Assembly (NCBI GenBank): GCA_000824845.1
Contig: CCNC01000168.1
Coordinates: 1-53,295 of the forward strand
Origin: Mesorhizobium sp. ORS 3359
GTDB lineage: Bacteria > Pseudomonadota > Alphaproteobacteria > Rhizobiales > Rhizobiaceae
Reading direction: 5' to 3'
DNA length: 53,295 nucleotides
In this document: one piece after another, positions 29,788 to 37,926 of the stretch
How positions within the stretch are numbered: position 1 is the stretch's first letter
Layout of the letters: every line of letters starts with the position of its first letter
Translations under genes and position numbers: made by a program
The notes under the pieces: model-generated
Databases searched by the model: none
What the model was told of the DNA's origin: nothing
The model's input: only the letters and a program-made list of their open reading frames with translations

Positions 29788-29877
29788 TGGCGGAGAGGGA
29801 GGGATTCGAACCCCCGATACCCTTGCGAGTATGCCGCATTTCGAGTGCGGTGCATTCGACCACTCTGCCACCTCTCC
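29788..29877 (-). tRNA. tRNA-Ser (anticodon CGA)
   Basis: The 90-base gene folds into a class II tRNA with a long variable arm. The acceptor GGAGAGG pairs with CCTCTCC, and CCA is encoded at the 3' end. The anticodon loop CTCGAAA places CGA (plus-strand bases 29841-29843), reading UCG serine codons. The T loop GGTTCGAATCC is intact. The gene stands alone between a secreted orphan and rplU. Confidence 0.97.
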
Positions 29878-30052
29878 GCGAGGTCATGGTCGGCCGTTGC
29901 CGGCGCGGCGCACTAGATAACGGGTGAGTGCTGGAGTTACAAGGCCCTATTCGAGCGAATTCCAGCTTCCGCGAAAAGCGGCGGCGACGGCGCACCCGCC
30001 TCCTTTGCCGGCGGCATGGCTCGGCGTGTCGTCCGGGGCAGGCCAGTTTGCC

Positions 30053-30081
30053 TTGACTCCAACGCAACCTTCGGTTAGGGA
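30053..30081 (+). promoter_or_regulatory. rplU: Candidate promoter of rplU-rpmA
   Basis: TTGACT, a 17-base spacer, then TAGGGA fits a sigma-70 promoter with a good -35. The leader to the rplU ATG would be about 118 bases. The 328-base gap 29878-30205 holds this promoter and the hairpin at 30155-30173; I see no other gene in it. Confidence 0.4.
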
Positions 30082-30154
30082 CAGCCCGCATTCGGCGTGG
30101 AGGCTCTTCCGCGCCGCTTGTTTTTTGAACCCGCAGACTGACAAAAAGACGGCC

Positions 30155-30173
30155 GAACCGCCCGAGGCGGTTC
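30155..30173 (+). promoter_or_regulatory. Hairpin in the rplU leader
   Basis: GAACCGCC, loop CGA, GGCGGTTC is a perfect 8-bp stem ending 32 bases before the rplU start. There is no T-run, so it is not a classic terminator. Ribosomal protein leaders often hold such structures for feedback control; that role is an inference. Confidence 0.4.
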
Positions 30174-30205
30174 ATCGAGGCCGACCGAACAGCGAAAGGC
30201 AAAAA

Positions 30206-30901
30206 ATGTTCGCAGTCATAAAAACGGGCGGCAAGCAGTATCGCGTCGCCGCCAACGATCTCCTGAAGATCGAGAAACTCGAAGCCAAGGTCGGCGATAT
30301 CGTCGAGATCGGCAATGTGCTCGCCCATGGCGAGGGCGAGAATGTCACCTTCGGCGCGCCGTTCGTCGATGGCGCCATGGTCACGGCGGAAGTCGTCGAG
30401 CAGGGCAAGAACCGCACCGTCATCGCTTTCAAGAAGCGCCGCCGCCAGAATTCGCGCCGCAAGATCGGCCATCGCCAGCTTTTGACCACCGTCCGGATCG
30501 CCGAGATCCTGCTGGGGGGCGCCAAGCCGTCGAAGAAGGCCGCCGCGAAGCCGGAAGCCAAGGCAGAGGCCAAGGCTGAAGTCGCCGCCGAGGCGAAGGC
30601 CGAGGTGGCTGCGAAGGAGCCGAAGGCCAAGAAGGAGCCCAAGGCTGAGGCCGCTGCCGGCGAAGAGGCAAAGGCCGCGCCGCTGTTCAAGGCGCCGAAG
30701 GGCGAGCCGGACGACCTGACCGTGATCAAGGGCATCGGCCCGGTGGCGGCGAAGGATCTCGCCGAGCAGGGCATCGTCACCTTCGCGCAGCTCGCCAAGC
30801 TCACCGAGAAGGATATCGCCAAGATCGACGAGCACATGCCGTTCAGCGCCGATCAGATCAAGGACTGGCGCGAGCAGGCCAAGGAACTGGCGAAGAAGTA
30901 A
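30206..30901 (+). CDS. rplU: 50S ribosomal protein L21 with C-terminal HhH extension
   Basis: The first 103 residues or so are a normal L21 (MFAVIKTGGKQYRVAANDLL ... KIGHRQLLTTVRIAEI). After that comes a linker of about 60 residues made almost only of Ala, Lys, Glu and Pro. The last 60 residues hold a helix-hairpin-helix-like domain (LTVIKGIGPVAAKDLAEQGI). The total is 231 residues, twice the usual length. The domain could bind RNA or DNA. The same extension occurs, as I recall, in other Rhizobiales L21. The start follows AGCGAAAGGC. rpmA follows, as in nearly all bacteria. Confidence 0.95.
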   Translation: MFAVIKTGGKQYRVAANDLLKIEKLEAKVGDIVEIGNVLAHGEGENVTFGAPFVDGAMVTAEVVEQGKNRTVIAFKKRRRQNSRRKIGHRQLLTTVRIAEILLGGAKPSKKAAAKPEAKAEAKAEVAAEAKAEVAAKEPKAKKEPKAEAAAGEEAKAAPLFKAPKGEPDDLTVIKGIGPVAAKDLAEQGIVTFAQLAKLTEKDIAKIDEHMPFSADQIKDWREQAKELAKK

Positions 30902-31000
30902 TTTTTCCGGCGACGATCGTCGCCGGTACGGACTTGAAACGGAACGCGAACGCGTTCATAAGACCATTCAAGCGCCTCAGGGCGCATCGGAGTTAGTCAA

Positions 31001-31270
31001 ATGGCACACAAGAAAGCTGGCGGTTCGTCGCGCAATGGTCGCGATTCGCACTCCAAGCGTCTGGGCGTGAAGAAGTTCGGCGGCGAAGCCGTCGTCGCCG
31101 GCAACATCATCATTCGTCAGCGCGGCACGCAATGGCATCCGGGCACCAATGTTGGCATGGGCACGGACCACACTCTTTTTGCGCTCGAAGCCGGCGCAGT
31201 CACCTTCAACAAGAAAGCCAACGGCCGAACCTACGTATCGGTGAACCCGATTACCAAAGCAGCGGAGTAG
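31001..31270 (+). CDS. rpmA: 50S ribosomal protein L27
   Basis: This 89-residue protein starts MAHKKAGGSSRNGRDSHSKR, the conserved L27 N-terminus that reaches the peptidyl-transferase centre. The motif RQRGTQWHPGTNVGMGTDHT is intact. It is the second gene of the rplU-rpmA pair, 99 bases after rplU, and is followed by a strong terminator. Confidence 0.98.
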   Translation: MAHKKAGGSSRNGRDSHSKRLGVKKFGGEAVVAGNIIIRQRGTQWHPGTNVGMGTDHTLFALEAGAVTFNKKANGRTYVSVNPITKAAE

Positions 31271-31339
31271 CCGGTTCCGCACCATAACACCGGCGCCCAT
31301 CTCGGGAACCGGTGTCTGGCTAGGCCAGGAAAAGGATCA

Positions 31340-31377
31340 GGAGAGATGGGCTCGCCCTCTCTCCTTTTCATTTTTTC
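31340..31377 (+). terminator. Terminator after rpmA
   Basis: GGAGAGATGGG, loop CTCG, CCCTCTCTCC with one unpaired T, followed by TTTTCATTTTTT. It closes the rplU-rpmA transcript before the GNAT gene. A second inverted repeat, CCGGTTCC (31271-31278) with GGAACCGG (31305-31312), lies just upstream. Confidence 0.85.
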
Positions 31378-31395
31378 TTGCCCTGGAGGACTAAA

Positions 31396-31983
31396 ATGGT
31401 TGCCGAAGCGGAAGACACCGAAGACGAAAGTTACGCGATCGATTGCCCGGCGCTGGCCACCGAGCGGCTGGTCATGCGCGCTCCGCGCGAGAACGATCTC
31501 GAGCAACTCGTCACGCTTGCCGACAACCGACATGTCGCCGAAATGCTGGCCCGCATGCCGCACCCCTATGGCGAGGCCGAGGGCCGCACCTTCCTCGCCA
31601 TGGCGGCGTCGCGGCGCGCCGGCATCGTCTATGCGCTGACGCTCAGGGACAGCGACACTTTCGTCGGCTGCGCCGGGCTGAACACGACCGATCGCGGCCT
31701 GGAGCTCGGCTACTGGATCGGCGAGCCCTACTGGAAGCGCGGCTACGCCACCGAGGCCGCGCACGCGCTGGTCGACCTCGCCTTCCAGCGGACGTCTATC
31801 CAGGTGCTGCATGCCTCGACCCGGGTGATCAATCCGGCCTCGCGGCGGGTGATCCACAAATGCGGCTTCCAGTATGCCGGCCAGGGCATGCTGAATTCGA
31901 TCGTCGCCGGCCAAGTTCCTGTCGAGCGTTACCGCTTGGATCGCAAGACGTGGAACAGTCTTCGCAACTGGATCCACTATTGA
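31396..31983 (+). CDS. GNAT family N-acetyltransferase (RimJ/RimL-like)
   Basis: This 195-residue protein has the GNAT fold of the RimJ/RimL branch: ATERLVMRAPRENDLEQLV at the N-terminus, LGYWIGEPYWKRGYATEA in the acetyl-CoA-binding motif A, and INPASRRVIHKCGF near the end. The start MVAEAEDTED follows CTGGAGGAC. It lies immediately after the rpmA terminator and is the first of two tandem acetyltransferase genes, four bases apart. The acceptor is unknown; N-terminal protein or small-molecule acetylation are both possible. Confidence 0.9.
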   Translation: MVAEAEDTEDESYAIDCPALATERLVMRAPRENDLEQLVTLADNRHVAEMLARMPHPYGEAEGRTFLAMAASRRAGIVYALTLRDSDTFVGCAGLNTTDRGLELGYWIGEPYWKRGYATEAAHALVDLAFQRTSIQVLHASTRVINPASRRVIHKCGFQYAGQGMLNSIVAGQVPVERYRLDRKTWNSLRNWIHY

Positions 31984-31986
31984 TGG

Positions 31987-32538
31987 ATGACGCCGGTCAA
32001 GCCAATGGTCGATGACAGCAACGACATTGAAACGATCGCGATCGCGCCGATATCGCCGGGTCACATCGAAAGCTTTCATCGCGCTCTCGATCTCGTTGCG
32101 CGTGAGCGGAAGTACCTGTCGTTCCTCGAAGCGCCGCCACTCGATCAAACCCGGCGCTTCGTGTTGGACCGTATCGCGGCGGGCGATCCTGGCTTCGTTG
32201 CCGTCGTTCGCGGCGAGGTCGTCGGCTGGTGCGATATCTCACGCCTTGAACGGCCCATCCATGCCCATCGCGGCACGCTCGGAATGGGGATCGTTGCCGC
32301 CCATCGCGGGCGTGGGCTTGGACTGCGGCTTATCAATGCGGCCTTGGCGCGGGCACGCAAGGTCGGCTTTGTCCGCGTCGAGCTGTGCGTGCATGCCGAC
32401 AATCCCCGCGCCATCGCTCTTTACGAAAAGGTCGGGTTTGTCAGGGAGGGCGTTCAGCGCGACGCCATTTGTATCGACGGACAATACGGCGATACGATCA
32501 TGATGGCGATCGTCGAACGCGAAAACACCGCCGGGTAA
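31987..32538 (+). CDS. GNAT family N-acetyltransferase
   Basis: This 183-residue protein is a second GNAT member. Motif A is MGIVAAHRGRGLGLRLINAAL, with the R-G-x-G acetyl-CoA loop, and motif B is ADNPRAIALYEKVGF. The ATG follows the stop of the first acetyltransferase by three bases, so the two are probably one operon. An in-frame ATG 18 bases further is an alternative start. The two proteins are different branches, not a recent tandem copy. The substrate is unknown. Confidence 0.9.
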   Translation: MTPVKPMVDDSNDIETIAIAPISPGHIESFHRALDLVARERKYLSFLEAPPLDQTRRFVLDRIAAGDPGFVAVVRGEVVGWCDISRLERPIHAHRGTLGMGIVAAHRGRGLGLRLINAALARARKVGFVRVELCVHADNPRAIALYEKVGFVREGVQRDAICIDGQYGDTIMMAIVERENTAG

Positions 32539-32545
32539 GGAGCCG

Positions 32546-33409
32546 TCAGCCCAGTTCGGCCCAGAGCGGAAGGTGGTCGGAGCCGACGGCGTCCCTATCG
32601 GACCACAGGCGCTGCAGCGATCTGGCGAGCGAGGCGCTGGTGAAGATGTAGTCGATGCATTTGTGGCGGCTTTTGTCGGCGGGGCGCTCGGGGTCGACCC
32701 AGGTGACGAGGTCGGCGACGGCAAGACGCTGGGCAACGTCGACAGCGAGATCAGCGGTCAGCGGCATGCCGAACTCATGGTCCGGCCGGCCGGCAAGCTC
32801 GACATATTCGGGGGAGCCCGGCAGCATGTTGAAGTCGCCCATCACGATGAAGGCTTCCGGGTAGGGCAGGTCCGGCAGGCCGATCTCGGGAATGCCCGAC
32901 AGGCCGCCGCCTTCCAGCGCATAGTTCAGCAGGCGCTGGCGCAGGAAGCGGATCTGGCCCTGGCGCTCTACCGGGCTGCGATGGTCGAGATGGGTGGAAT
33001 AGAAGCGGATCAAGCCGAGCGGCGTTTCGATCAGCGCCTCCAATGCGCCGCGCTGGAAGTTCATGGCCTCGAGGCTGCGGCTGCGCGGCAAAAGGAGATT
33101 GCGCGACAGATGAATGGGCGTCTTCGACAGCACCATGTTGCCGAGCTGGAAGGAGGTCGAGATGGCGCGGCCGTTCTCCAGGCGCGAGCCGATATTGACC
33201 TCGAAATTGCTGCCATAGGCGGCAAAATAATCGGGCAGCGCATCGCTGATCTCGGCCACCATGTCGCGACCGCCGTTGCGCGGGTTGTTGCGGGTCACTT
33301 CCTGCAGCGCGATGACGTCGGCGCCGCGCACCGCGTCGGCGATGCGCCCGACATCGCATTTGCCGTCGAGGCCGATGCCGTACTGGATGTTGTAGGTGAC
33401 GATCTTCAT
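32546..33409 (-). CDS. Endonuclease/exonuclease/phosphatase family protein
   Basis: This 287-residue protein has the EEP fold shared by DNase I-like nucleases, sphingomyelinases and inositol phosphatases. Asn7 (VTYNIQYG), Glu37 (ALQEV), the GDFNM motif and the C-terminal SDHLPLWAE with the catalytic His are in place. The start MKIVTYNIQ is the family norm; a longer start adds nine residues. It converges on the GNAT pair and is divergent from obgE. No signal peptide is seen, so it is probably cytosolic. The substrate, nucleic acid or phospholipid, is open. Confidence 0.88.
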   Translation of the reverse strand: MKIVTYNIQYGIGLDGKCDVGRIADAVRGADVIALQEVTRNNPRNGGRDMVAEISDALPDYFAAYGSNFEVNIGSRLENGRAISTSFQLGNMVLSKTPIHLSRNLLLPRSRSLEAMNFQRGALEALIETPLGLIRFYSTHLDHRSPVERQGQIRFLRQRLLNYALEGGGLSGIPEIGLPDLPYPEAFIVMGDFNMLPGSPEYVELAGRPDHEFGMPLTADLAVDVAQRLAVADLVTWVDPERPADKSRHKCIDYIFTSASLARSLQRLWSDRDAVGSDHLPLWAELG

Positions 33410-33572
33410 TCCCGCGCCTCCTAGTCTCGCGCGCAAACAGTGCTACCGCGTCCTTGGCCCAAGGGCATCAGGCGCTTTAGTCGCAAAACGGGCCTCGCCC
33501 TTAGCTTCGCCTTGGTTTAAGGCATGCCTTAGAGCAATCGCTCATGGACATCAGCAGAAACTTGAAGATCCG

Positions 33573-34607
33573 ATGAAATTCCTCGACCAGGCCAAGGTTT
33601 ACATACGTTCCGGCGACGGCGGCGCCGGATCGGTGTCGTTCCGGCGCGAGAAATTCATCGAGTTCGGCGGCCCGGATGGCGGCGACGGCGGGCGAGGCGG
33701 CGATGTCTGGGCGGAAGCGGTCGACGGGCTGAACACGCTGATCGACTATCGCTACCAGCAGCATTTCAAGGCCAAGACCGGCATGCACGGCATGGGCCGC
33801 AACATGACCGGCGCCAAGGGCGCCGACATCACGCTGAAAGTGCCGGCCGGCACCCAGATCTTCGCCGAGGACAATGAGACGCTGATCTGCGACCTGACCG
33901 TGGTCGGCCAGCGCTTTCTGCTGGCCAAGGGCGGCAATGGCGGCTTCGGCAACCAGCATTTCAAGACCTCGACCAACCAGGCGCCGCGCCGCGCCAATCC
34001 CGGCCTGCCTGGCGAGGAGCTCAGCATCTGGCTCCGGCTCAAGCTGATTGCCGATGCCGGCCTGGTCGGGCTGCCGAATGCCGGCAAATCGACTTTCCTG
34101 GCCGCCGTCACCGCGGCCAAGCCGAAGATCGCCGACTATCCGTTCACCACGCTCTATCCCGGCCTTGGCGTCGCCCGCATCGACGGCCGCGAATTCGTGC
34201 TGGCCGACATTCCCGGCCTGATCGAGGGCGCGCATGAGGGCGTCGGCATCGGCGACCGGTTCCTTGGCCATGTCGAGCGCACGCGCGTGCTGCTCCATTT
34301 GGTCTCGGCGCAGGAGGAAAATCCCGGCAAGGCCTACAAGACGGTGCGCGCCGAGCTCGAGGCCTATGGTCATGGATTGACCGACAAGGTCGAGATCGTT
34401 GCGCTCAGCCAGGTAGACATCCTCGACGCTGACGCCCGCAAGAAGAAGGCCGCCTCGCTGAAGCGCGGTGCCGGCCGCGCGCCGCTGCTTTTGTCGGCCG
34501 TCACCGGCGAAGGCGTCGAGGCGGTGCTGCGCGCGCTGATGGCGGTGGTTGCCGAAACGCGCGACGCCGTTCCGGCTCCCGTCGAGACGCGCTGGCAAAA
34601 CCCATGA
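33573..34607 (+). CDS. obgE: GTPase Obg
   Basis: This 344-residue protein is the Obg GTPase, which works in 50S assembly and stress control. The glycine-rich Obg domain occupies the first 158 residues (FLDQAKVYIRSGDGGAGSV). The G1 motif GLPNAGKS is residues 166-173, and G3 is DIPGLIEGA. The C-terminal OCT domain of some species is absent, as usual in this group. The stop overlaps the proB start as ATGA. The start MKFLDQAK is set by homology. Confidence 0.97.
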   Translation: MKFLDQAKVYIRSGDGGAGSVSFRREKFIEFGGPDGGDGGRGGDVWAEAVDGLNTLIDYRYQQHFKAKTGMHGMGRNMTGAKGADITLKVPAGTQIFAEDNETLICDLTVVGQRFLLAKGGNGGFGNQHFKTSTNQAPRRANPGLPGEELSIWLRLKLIADAGLVGLPNAGKSTFLAAVTAAKPKIADYPFTTLYPGLGVARIDGREFVLADIPGLIEGAHEGVGIGDRFLGHVERTRVLLHLVSAQEENPGKAYKTVRAELEAYGHGLTDKVEIVALSQVDILDADARKKKAASLKRGAGRAPLLLSAVTGEGVEAVLRALMAVVAETRDAVPAPVETRWQNP

Positions 34608-35743
34608 AATCGCTGAAATCATACCGGCGCGTCACGGTGAAGATCGGCTCGGCGCTGCTCGTCGACCGCGCGACGGGCTTGAAGCGCGACTGGCTGACCT
34701 CGCTTGCCGACGATATCGCGGTGCTCGCTAATTCCGGCGCGGAAGTACTCGTCGTCTCCTCTGGCGCGATCGCACTGGGGCGCACCATTCTCGGCCTCGG
34801 CAAGCGCGCGCTGAAGCTCGAGGAGAGCCAGGCGGCGGCCGCCGTCGGCCAGATCGCGCTTGCCGGCGCCTGGTCGGACGCACTCGGCAAGGACGGGCTG
34901 AAATCCGGTCAGATTCTTCTGACGCTCGGCGACACCGAGGAACGCCGCCGCTATCTAAACGCGCGCGCGACGATCTCGACCCTGCTCAAGATGAAGGCGG
35001 TGCCGGTCATCAACGAGAACGATACGGTAGCCACCTCGGAAATCCGCTATGGCGACAATGACCGCCTGGCGGCGCGGGTGGCGACGATGATGGGCGCCGA
35101 TCTGCTCGTGCTGCTTTCCGACATTGACGGGCTCTACACGGCGCCGCCGGCCAAGGACCCGGGAGCAAAATTCATCCCGGTGGTGGATCGCATCACGCCC
35201 GACATCGAGGCGATGGCGGGCGCCGCCGCGTCCGAGCTGTCGCGCGGCGGCATGCGGACAAAACTCGACGCCGGCAAGATCGCCAATGCCGCCGGCACGG
35301 CGATGATCATCACCTCGGGCACTAGGCTGTCGCCGCTGATGGCGATCGAGCGCGGCGAGCGCGCGACCTTCTTCAAGCCGAGCGCCAATCCGGTGAAGGG
35401 TTACAAGACCTGGATTGCCGGGCAGCTCGAGCCGGCCGGCCGGCTCACCGTCGATGCCGGCGCCATCGGCGCGCTGAAATCGGGCAAGTCGCTGCTGCCG
35501 GCCGGCGTGAAGCTGGTCAGCGGCAATTTCTCGCGCGGCGACACGGTGGCGATCCTGTCGCCGGAGGGCCGCGAGATCGCGCGCGGCCTGGTTGCATATG
35601 ACGCCGCCGATGCCGTAAGGATCGCGGGTCTGAAGACGGCCGAGATCGAAAATGTGCTCGGCTATGAGGCGCGTTCGGCGATGATCCATCGCGACGACCT
35701 TGTGGTGAGCGTCGCCGGCGACCACGTATTGGCGAACGACTAA
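34604..35743 (+). CDS. proB: Glutamate 5-kinase
   Basis: This 379-residue enzyme phosphorylates L-glutamate, the first step of proline synthesis. The kinase domain begins KSYRRVTVKIGSALLV and includes VVSSGAIALG and INENDTVA. The C-terminal PUA domain begins near residue 280 (KTWIAGQLEPAGRLTVDAGA). Its ATG overlaps the obgE stop and proA follows after 31 bases, so obgE, proB and proA are likely one transcript. Proline feedback through the kinase domain is expected. Confidence 0.97.
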   Translation: MKSLKSYRRVTVKIGSALLVDRATGLKRDWLTSLADDIAVLANSGAEVLVVSSGAIALGRTILGLGKRALKLEESQAAAAVGQIALAGAWSDALGKDGLKSGQILLTLGDTEERRRYLNARATISTLLKMKAVPVINENDTVATSEIRYGDNDRLAARVATMMGADLLVLLSDIDGLYTAPPAKDPGAKFIPVVDRITPDIEAMAGAAASELSRGGMRTKLDAGKIANAAGTAMIITSGTRLSPLMAIERGERATFFKPSANPVKGYKTWIAGQLEPAGRLTVDAGAIGALKSGKSLLPAGVKLVSGNFSRGDTVAILSPEGREIARGLVAYDAADAVRIAGLKTAEIENVLGYEARSAMIHRDDLVVSVAGDHVLAND

Positions 35744-35774
35744 GTATCGAACGACGACGGGCGGAGGATGAACC

Positions 35775-37061
35775 ATGCTGAAGCTGCATGAAAAATCCGG
35801 CGAAGACACGATTGTGCTGATGGCCGATATCGGCCGCCGCGCCCGTGCAGCCGCCCGACCGCTGGCTATCGCTTCCACCAAGGCCAAGAATGCCGCGCTC
35901 GCCGCTATGGCCGACGCCATCCTGCGCAACGAGCAGGCGATCCTCGAGACCAATGCCATCGACATGTCGAATGGCGAGGAGGCCGGGCTGTCCGGTTCCT
36001 TCATGGACCGGCTGAAACTGACGCCTGCACGCATCAAGGCAATGGCCGACGGCATTCGCGAGATCGCCGCGCTAAAGGATCCGGTCGGCGACGTCATCGC
36101 CGAATGGGACCGGCCGAACGGGCTGCATATCGAGCGCGTGCGCACGCCGCTCGGAGTGGTCGGCGTCATCTATGAGAGCCGGCCGAATGTGACGGCGGAT
36201 GCTGGCGCGCTTTGCCTCAAGGCGGGCAATCCGGTGATCCTGCGCGGCGGTTCGGATTCGCTCAATTCATCCTCGGCGATCCACGCCTGCATGGTCGAAG
36301 GGCTGAAGATCGCCGGCCTGCCGCAGGACGCCATCCAGCTGGTGCCGACCACCGACCGCGCCGCCGTCGGCGAGATGCTCAAGGGCTTGAGCGGCAATCT
36401 CGACGTCATCATCCCGCGCGGCGGCAAAAGCCTGGTCGGGCGCGTGCAGACCGAGGCGCGGGTGCCGGTCTTCGCGCATCTCGAAGGCATCTGCCACCTC
36501 TATATCGACCGCTCGGCCGATCTCGACATGGCGGTGAAGATCGCCGTCAACGCCAAGATGCGGCGCACGGGCGTTTGCGGCGCCGCCGAGACGCTGCTGG
36601 TCGACCGCGCGGTGGCCTCCACGCATCTGGTGCCGATCCTCCAAGCGCTGCGCGCCGCCGGCTGTGAGATCCATGCCGACCAAGAGGTGCTGCGGGCTTT
36701 TTCCGAAGCCAGCCCGGCGACCGATGCCGACTGGGTGACGGAATATCTCGACGCCATCATCGCGGTGAAGCTGGTCGACGGCGTCGCCGGCGCGATCCAG
36801 CATATCGAGACCTTTTCCTCGCACCACACCGAGGCGATCATCGCCGAGGACGCGCAGGCTGTGGAACGCTTCTTTAACGAGATCGACTCGGCGATCCTCC
36901 TGCACAATGCCTCGACGCAGTTCGCCGATGGCGGCGAGTTCGGCATGGGCGCAGAAATCGGCATCGCCACCGGCAAGATGCACGCGCGCGGGCCGGTCGG
37001 CGTCGAGCAGCTGACCTCGTTCAAATACCGCGTGCGCGGATCTGGACAGGTGAGGCCTTGA
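35775..37061 (+). CDS. proA: Gamma-glutamyl phosphate reductase
   Basis: This 428-residue aldehyde-dehydrogenase-fold enzyme makes glutamate 5-semialdehyde with NADPH. The active cysteine lies in RRTGVCGAAETLL. Other landmarks are GVIYESRPNVTADAG, IPRGGKSLV and the closing GPVGVEQLTSFKYRVRG. The start MLKLHEKSGE follows GGGCGGAGG; a later ATG at MADIGRR would shorten it by 15 residues. It sits between proB and nadD. Confidence 0.97.
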   Translation: MLKLHEKSGEDTIVLMADIGRRARAAARPLAIASTKAKNAALAAMADAILRNEQAILETNAIDMSNGEEAGLSGSFMDRLKLTPARIKAMADGIREIAALKDPVGDVIAEWDRPNGLHIERVRTPLGVVGVIYESRPNVTADAGALCLKAGNPVILRGGSDSLNSSSAIHACMVEGLKIAGLPQDAIQLVPTTDRAAVGEMLKGLSGNLDVIIPRGGKSLVGRVQTEARVPVFAHLEGICHLYIDRSADLDMAVKIAVNAKMRRTGVCGAAETLLVDRAVASTHLVPILQALRAAGCEIHADQEVLRAFSEASPATDADWVTEYLDAIIAVKLVDGVAGAIQHIETFSSHHTEAIIAEDAQAVERFFNEIDSAILLHNASTQFADGGEFGMGAEIGIATGKMHARGPVGVEQLTSFKYRVRGSGQVRP

Positions 37062-37099
37062 CCTTTTTCGCCCGGCAGGCCTGAGGGAGGCCAAGGCGA

Positions 37100-37732
37100 A
37101 TGCTTTCGCAAGCCGAGCAGACTGTCCCGGCCCGTTACTTTCGCATGCCGCACGCCGCCAGGGGCCTGACGGTCGGGCTGTTCGGCGGATCGTTCAATCC
37201 GCCGCATGCCGGCCATGCGCTGGTCGCCGAGATCGCCCTGAGGAAGCTGGCGCTCGACCAGCTGTGGTGGATAGTGACGCCTGGCAATCCGCTGAAAAGC
37301 GCGCGGGAACTGGCGCCGCTCGCCGAGCGCATCGAGCTCTCCGAAAAAATCGCTAGGAATCCCAGGATCAAGGTCACCGCCTTCGAGGCAGCGCAGCATG
37401 TGCGCTATACCGCCGACACGCTGGCCCTGGTCAAGGCGCGCAATCCGGGTGTCGATTTCGTCTGGATCATGGGCGCGGACTCATTGCGGGATTTCCACCG
37501 CTGGCAGCGCTGGCGCGAGATCGTGCTGACCTTCCCGATCGCGGTCATCGACCGTCCGGGCGCGACGCTCTCCTTCCTGTCGTCGGTCGTCGCCAAGACC
37601 TTCGACTACGCCCGCATCGACGAGGGCGACGCGCCGCTGCTCGCCCGCATGCAGGCACCGGCCTGGACCTTCATCCACGGGCCGCGGTCGTCGCTCTCCT
37701 CCACCGCGATCCGCAAGGCCGCGAAGGGCTGA
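37100..37732 (+). CDS. nadD: Nicotinate-nucleotide adenylyltransferase
   Basis: This 210-residue enzyme adenylates nicotinate mononucleotide in NAD synthesis. The nucleotide-binding GGSFNPPHAGH is residues 29-39, and the second motif is LSSTAIRKAAK near the end. IMGADSLRDFHRW is also conserved. About 25 residues precede the usual start, so the true ATG might be one of the later in-frame methionines. In many relatives rsfS follows at once; here an MFS and an MscS gene lie between. Confidence 0.95.
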   Translation: MLSQAEQTVPARYFRMPHAARGLTVGLFGGSFNPPHAGHALVAEIALRKLALDQLWWIVTPGNPLKSARELAPLAERIELSEKIARNPRIKVTAFEAAQHVRYTADTLALVKARNPGVDFVWIMGADSLRDFHRWQRWREIVLTFPIAVIDRPGATLSFLSSVVAKTFDYARIDEGDAPLLARMQAPAWTFIHGPRSSLSSTAIRKAAKG

Positions 37733-37805
37733 GCGCCCTCCCTCTCCAGCTTGGCCAACGCGCTCGTCCAAAGCCATAATCGCCGGCATCTCACTCCGCT
37801 GGAAC

Positions 37806-37866
37806 ACCCCTCATCCGTCTTGCCGCTTCGCGGCAATCCACCTTCCCCCACAAGGGGGGAAGGGAA
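37806..37866. repeat. Intergenic palindrome (ACCCCTCATCCG type)
   Basis: Two hairpins lie in tandem: TTGCCGC-TTC-GCGGCAA (37820-37836) and CCTTCCCCC with GGGGGGAAGG. The sequence shares its CCCCTCAT end and the CTTC-CCC...GGG-GAAG plan with the element at 46203-46375. Dispersed repeats of this kind are common in Mesorhizobium chromosomes. Confidence 0.55.
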
Positions 37867-37926
37867 GTCCAGCCATGTCGCTTTTACGGCGGCTTTCTGC
37901 CTGCACGTGCGCCAAGCTGCGAGCGC

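Noticed and set aside
30155..30173. Terminator before rplU
   Set aside because: The hairpin is not followed by a T-run and lies in the likely leader of rplU.
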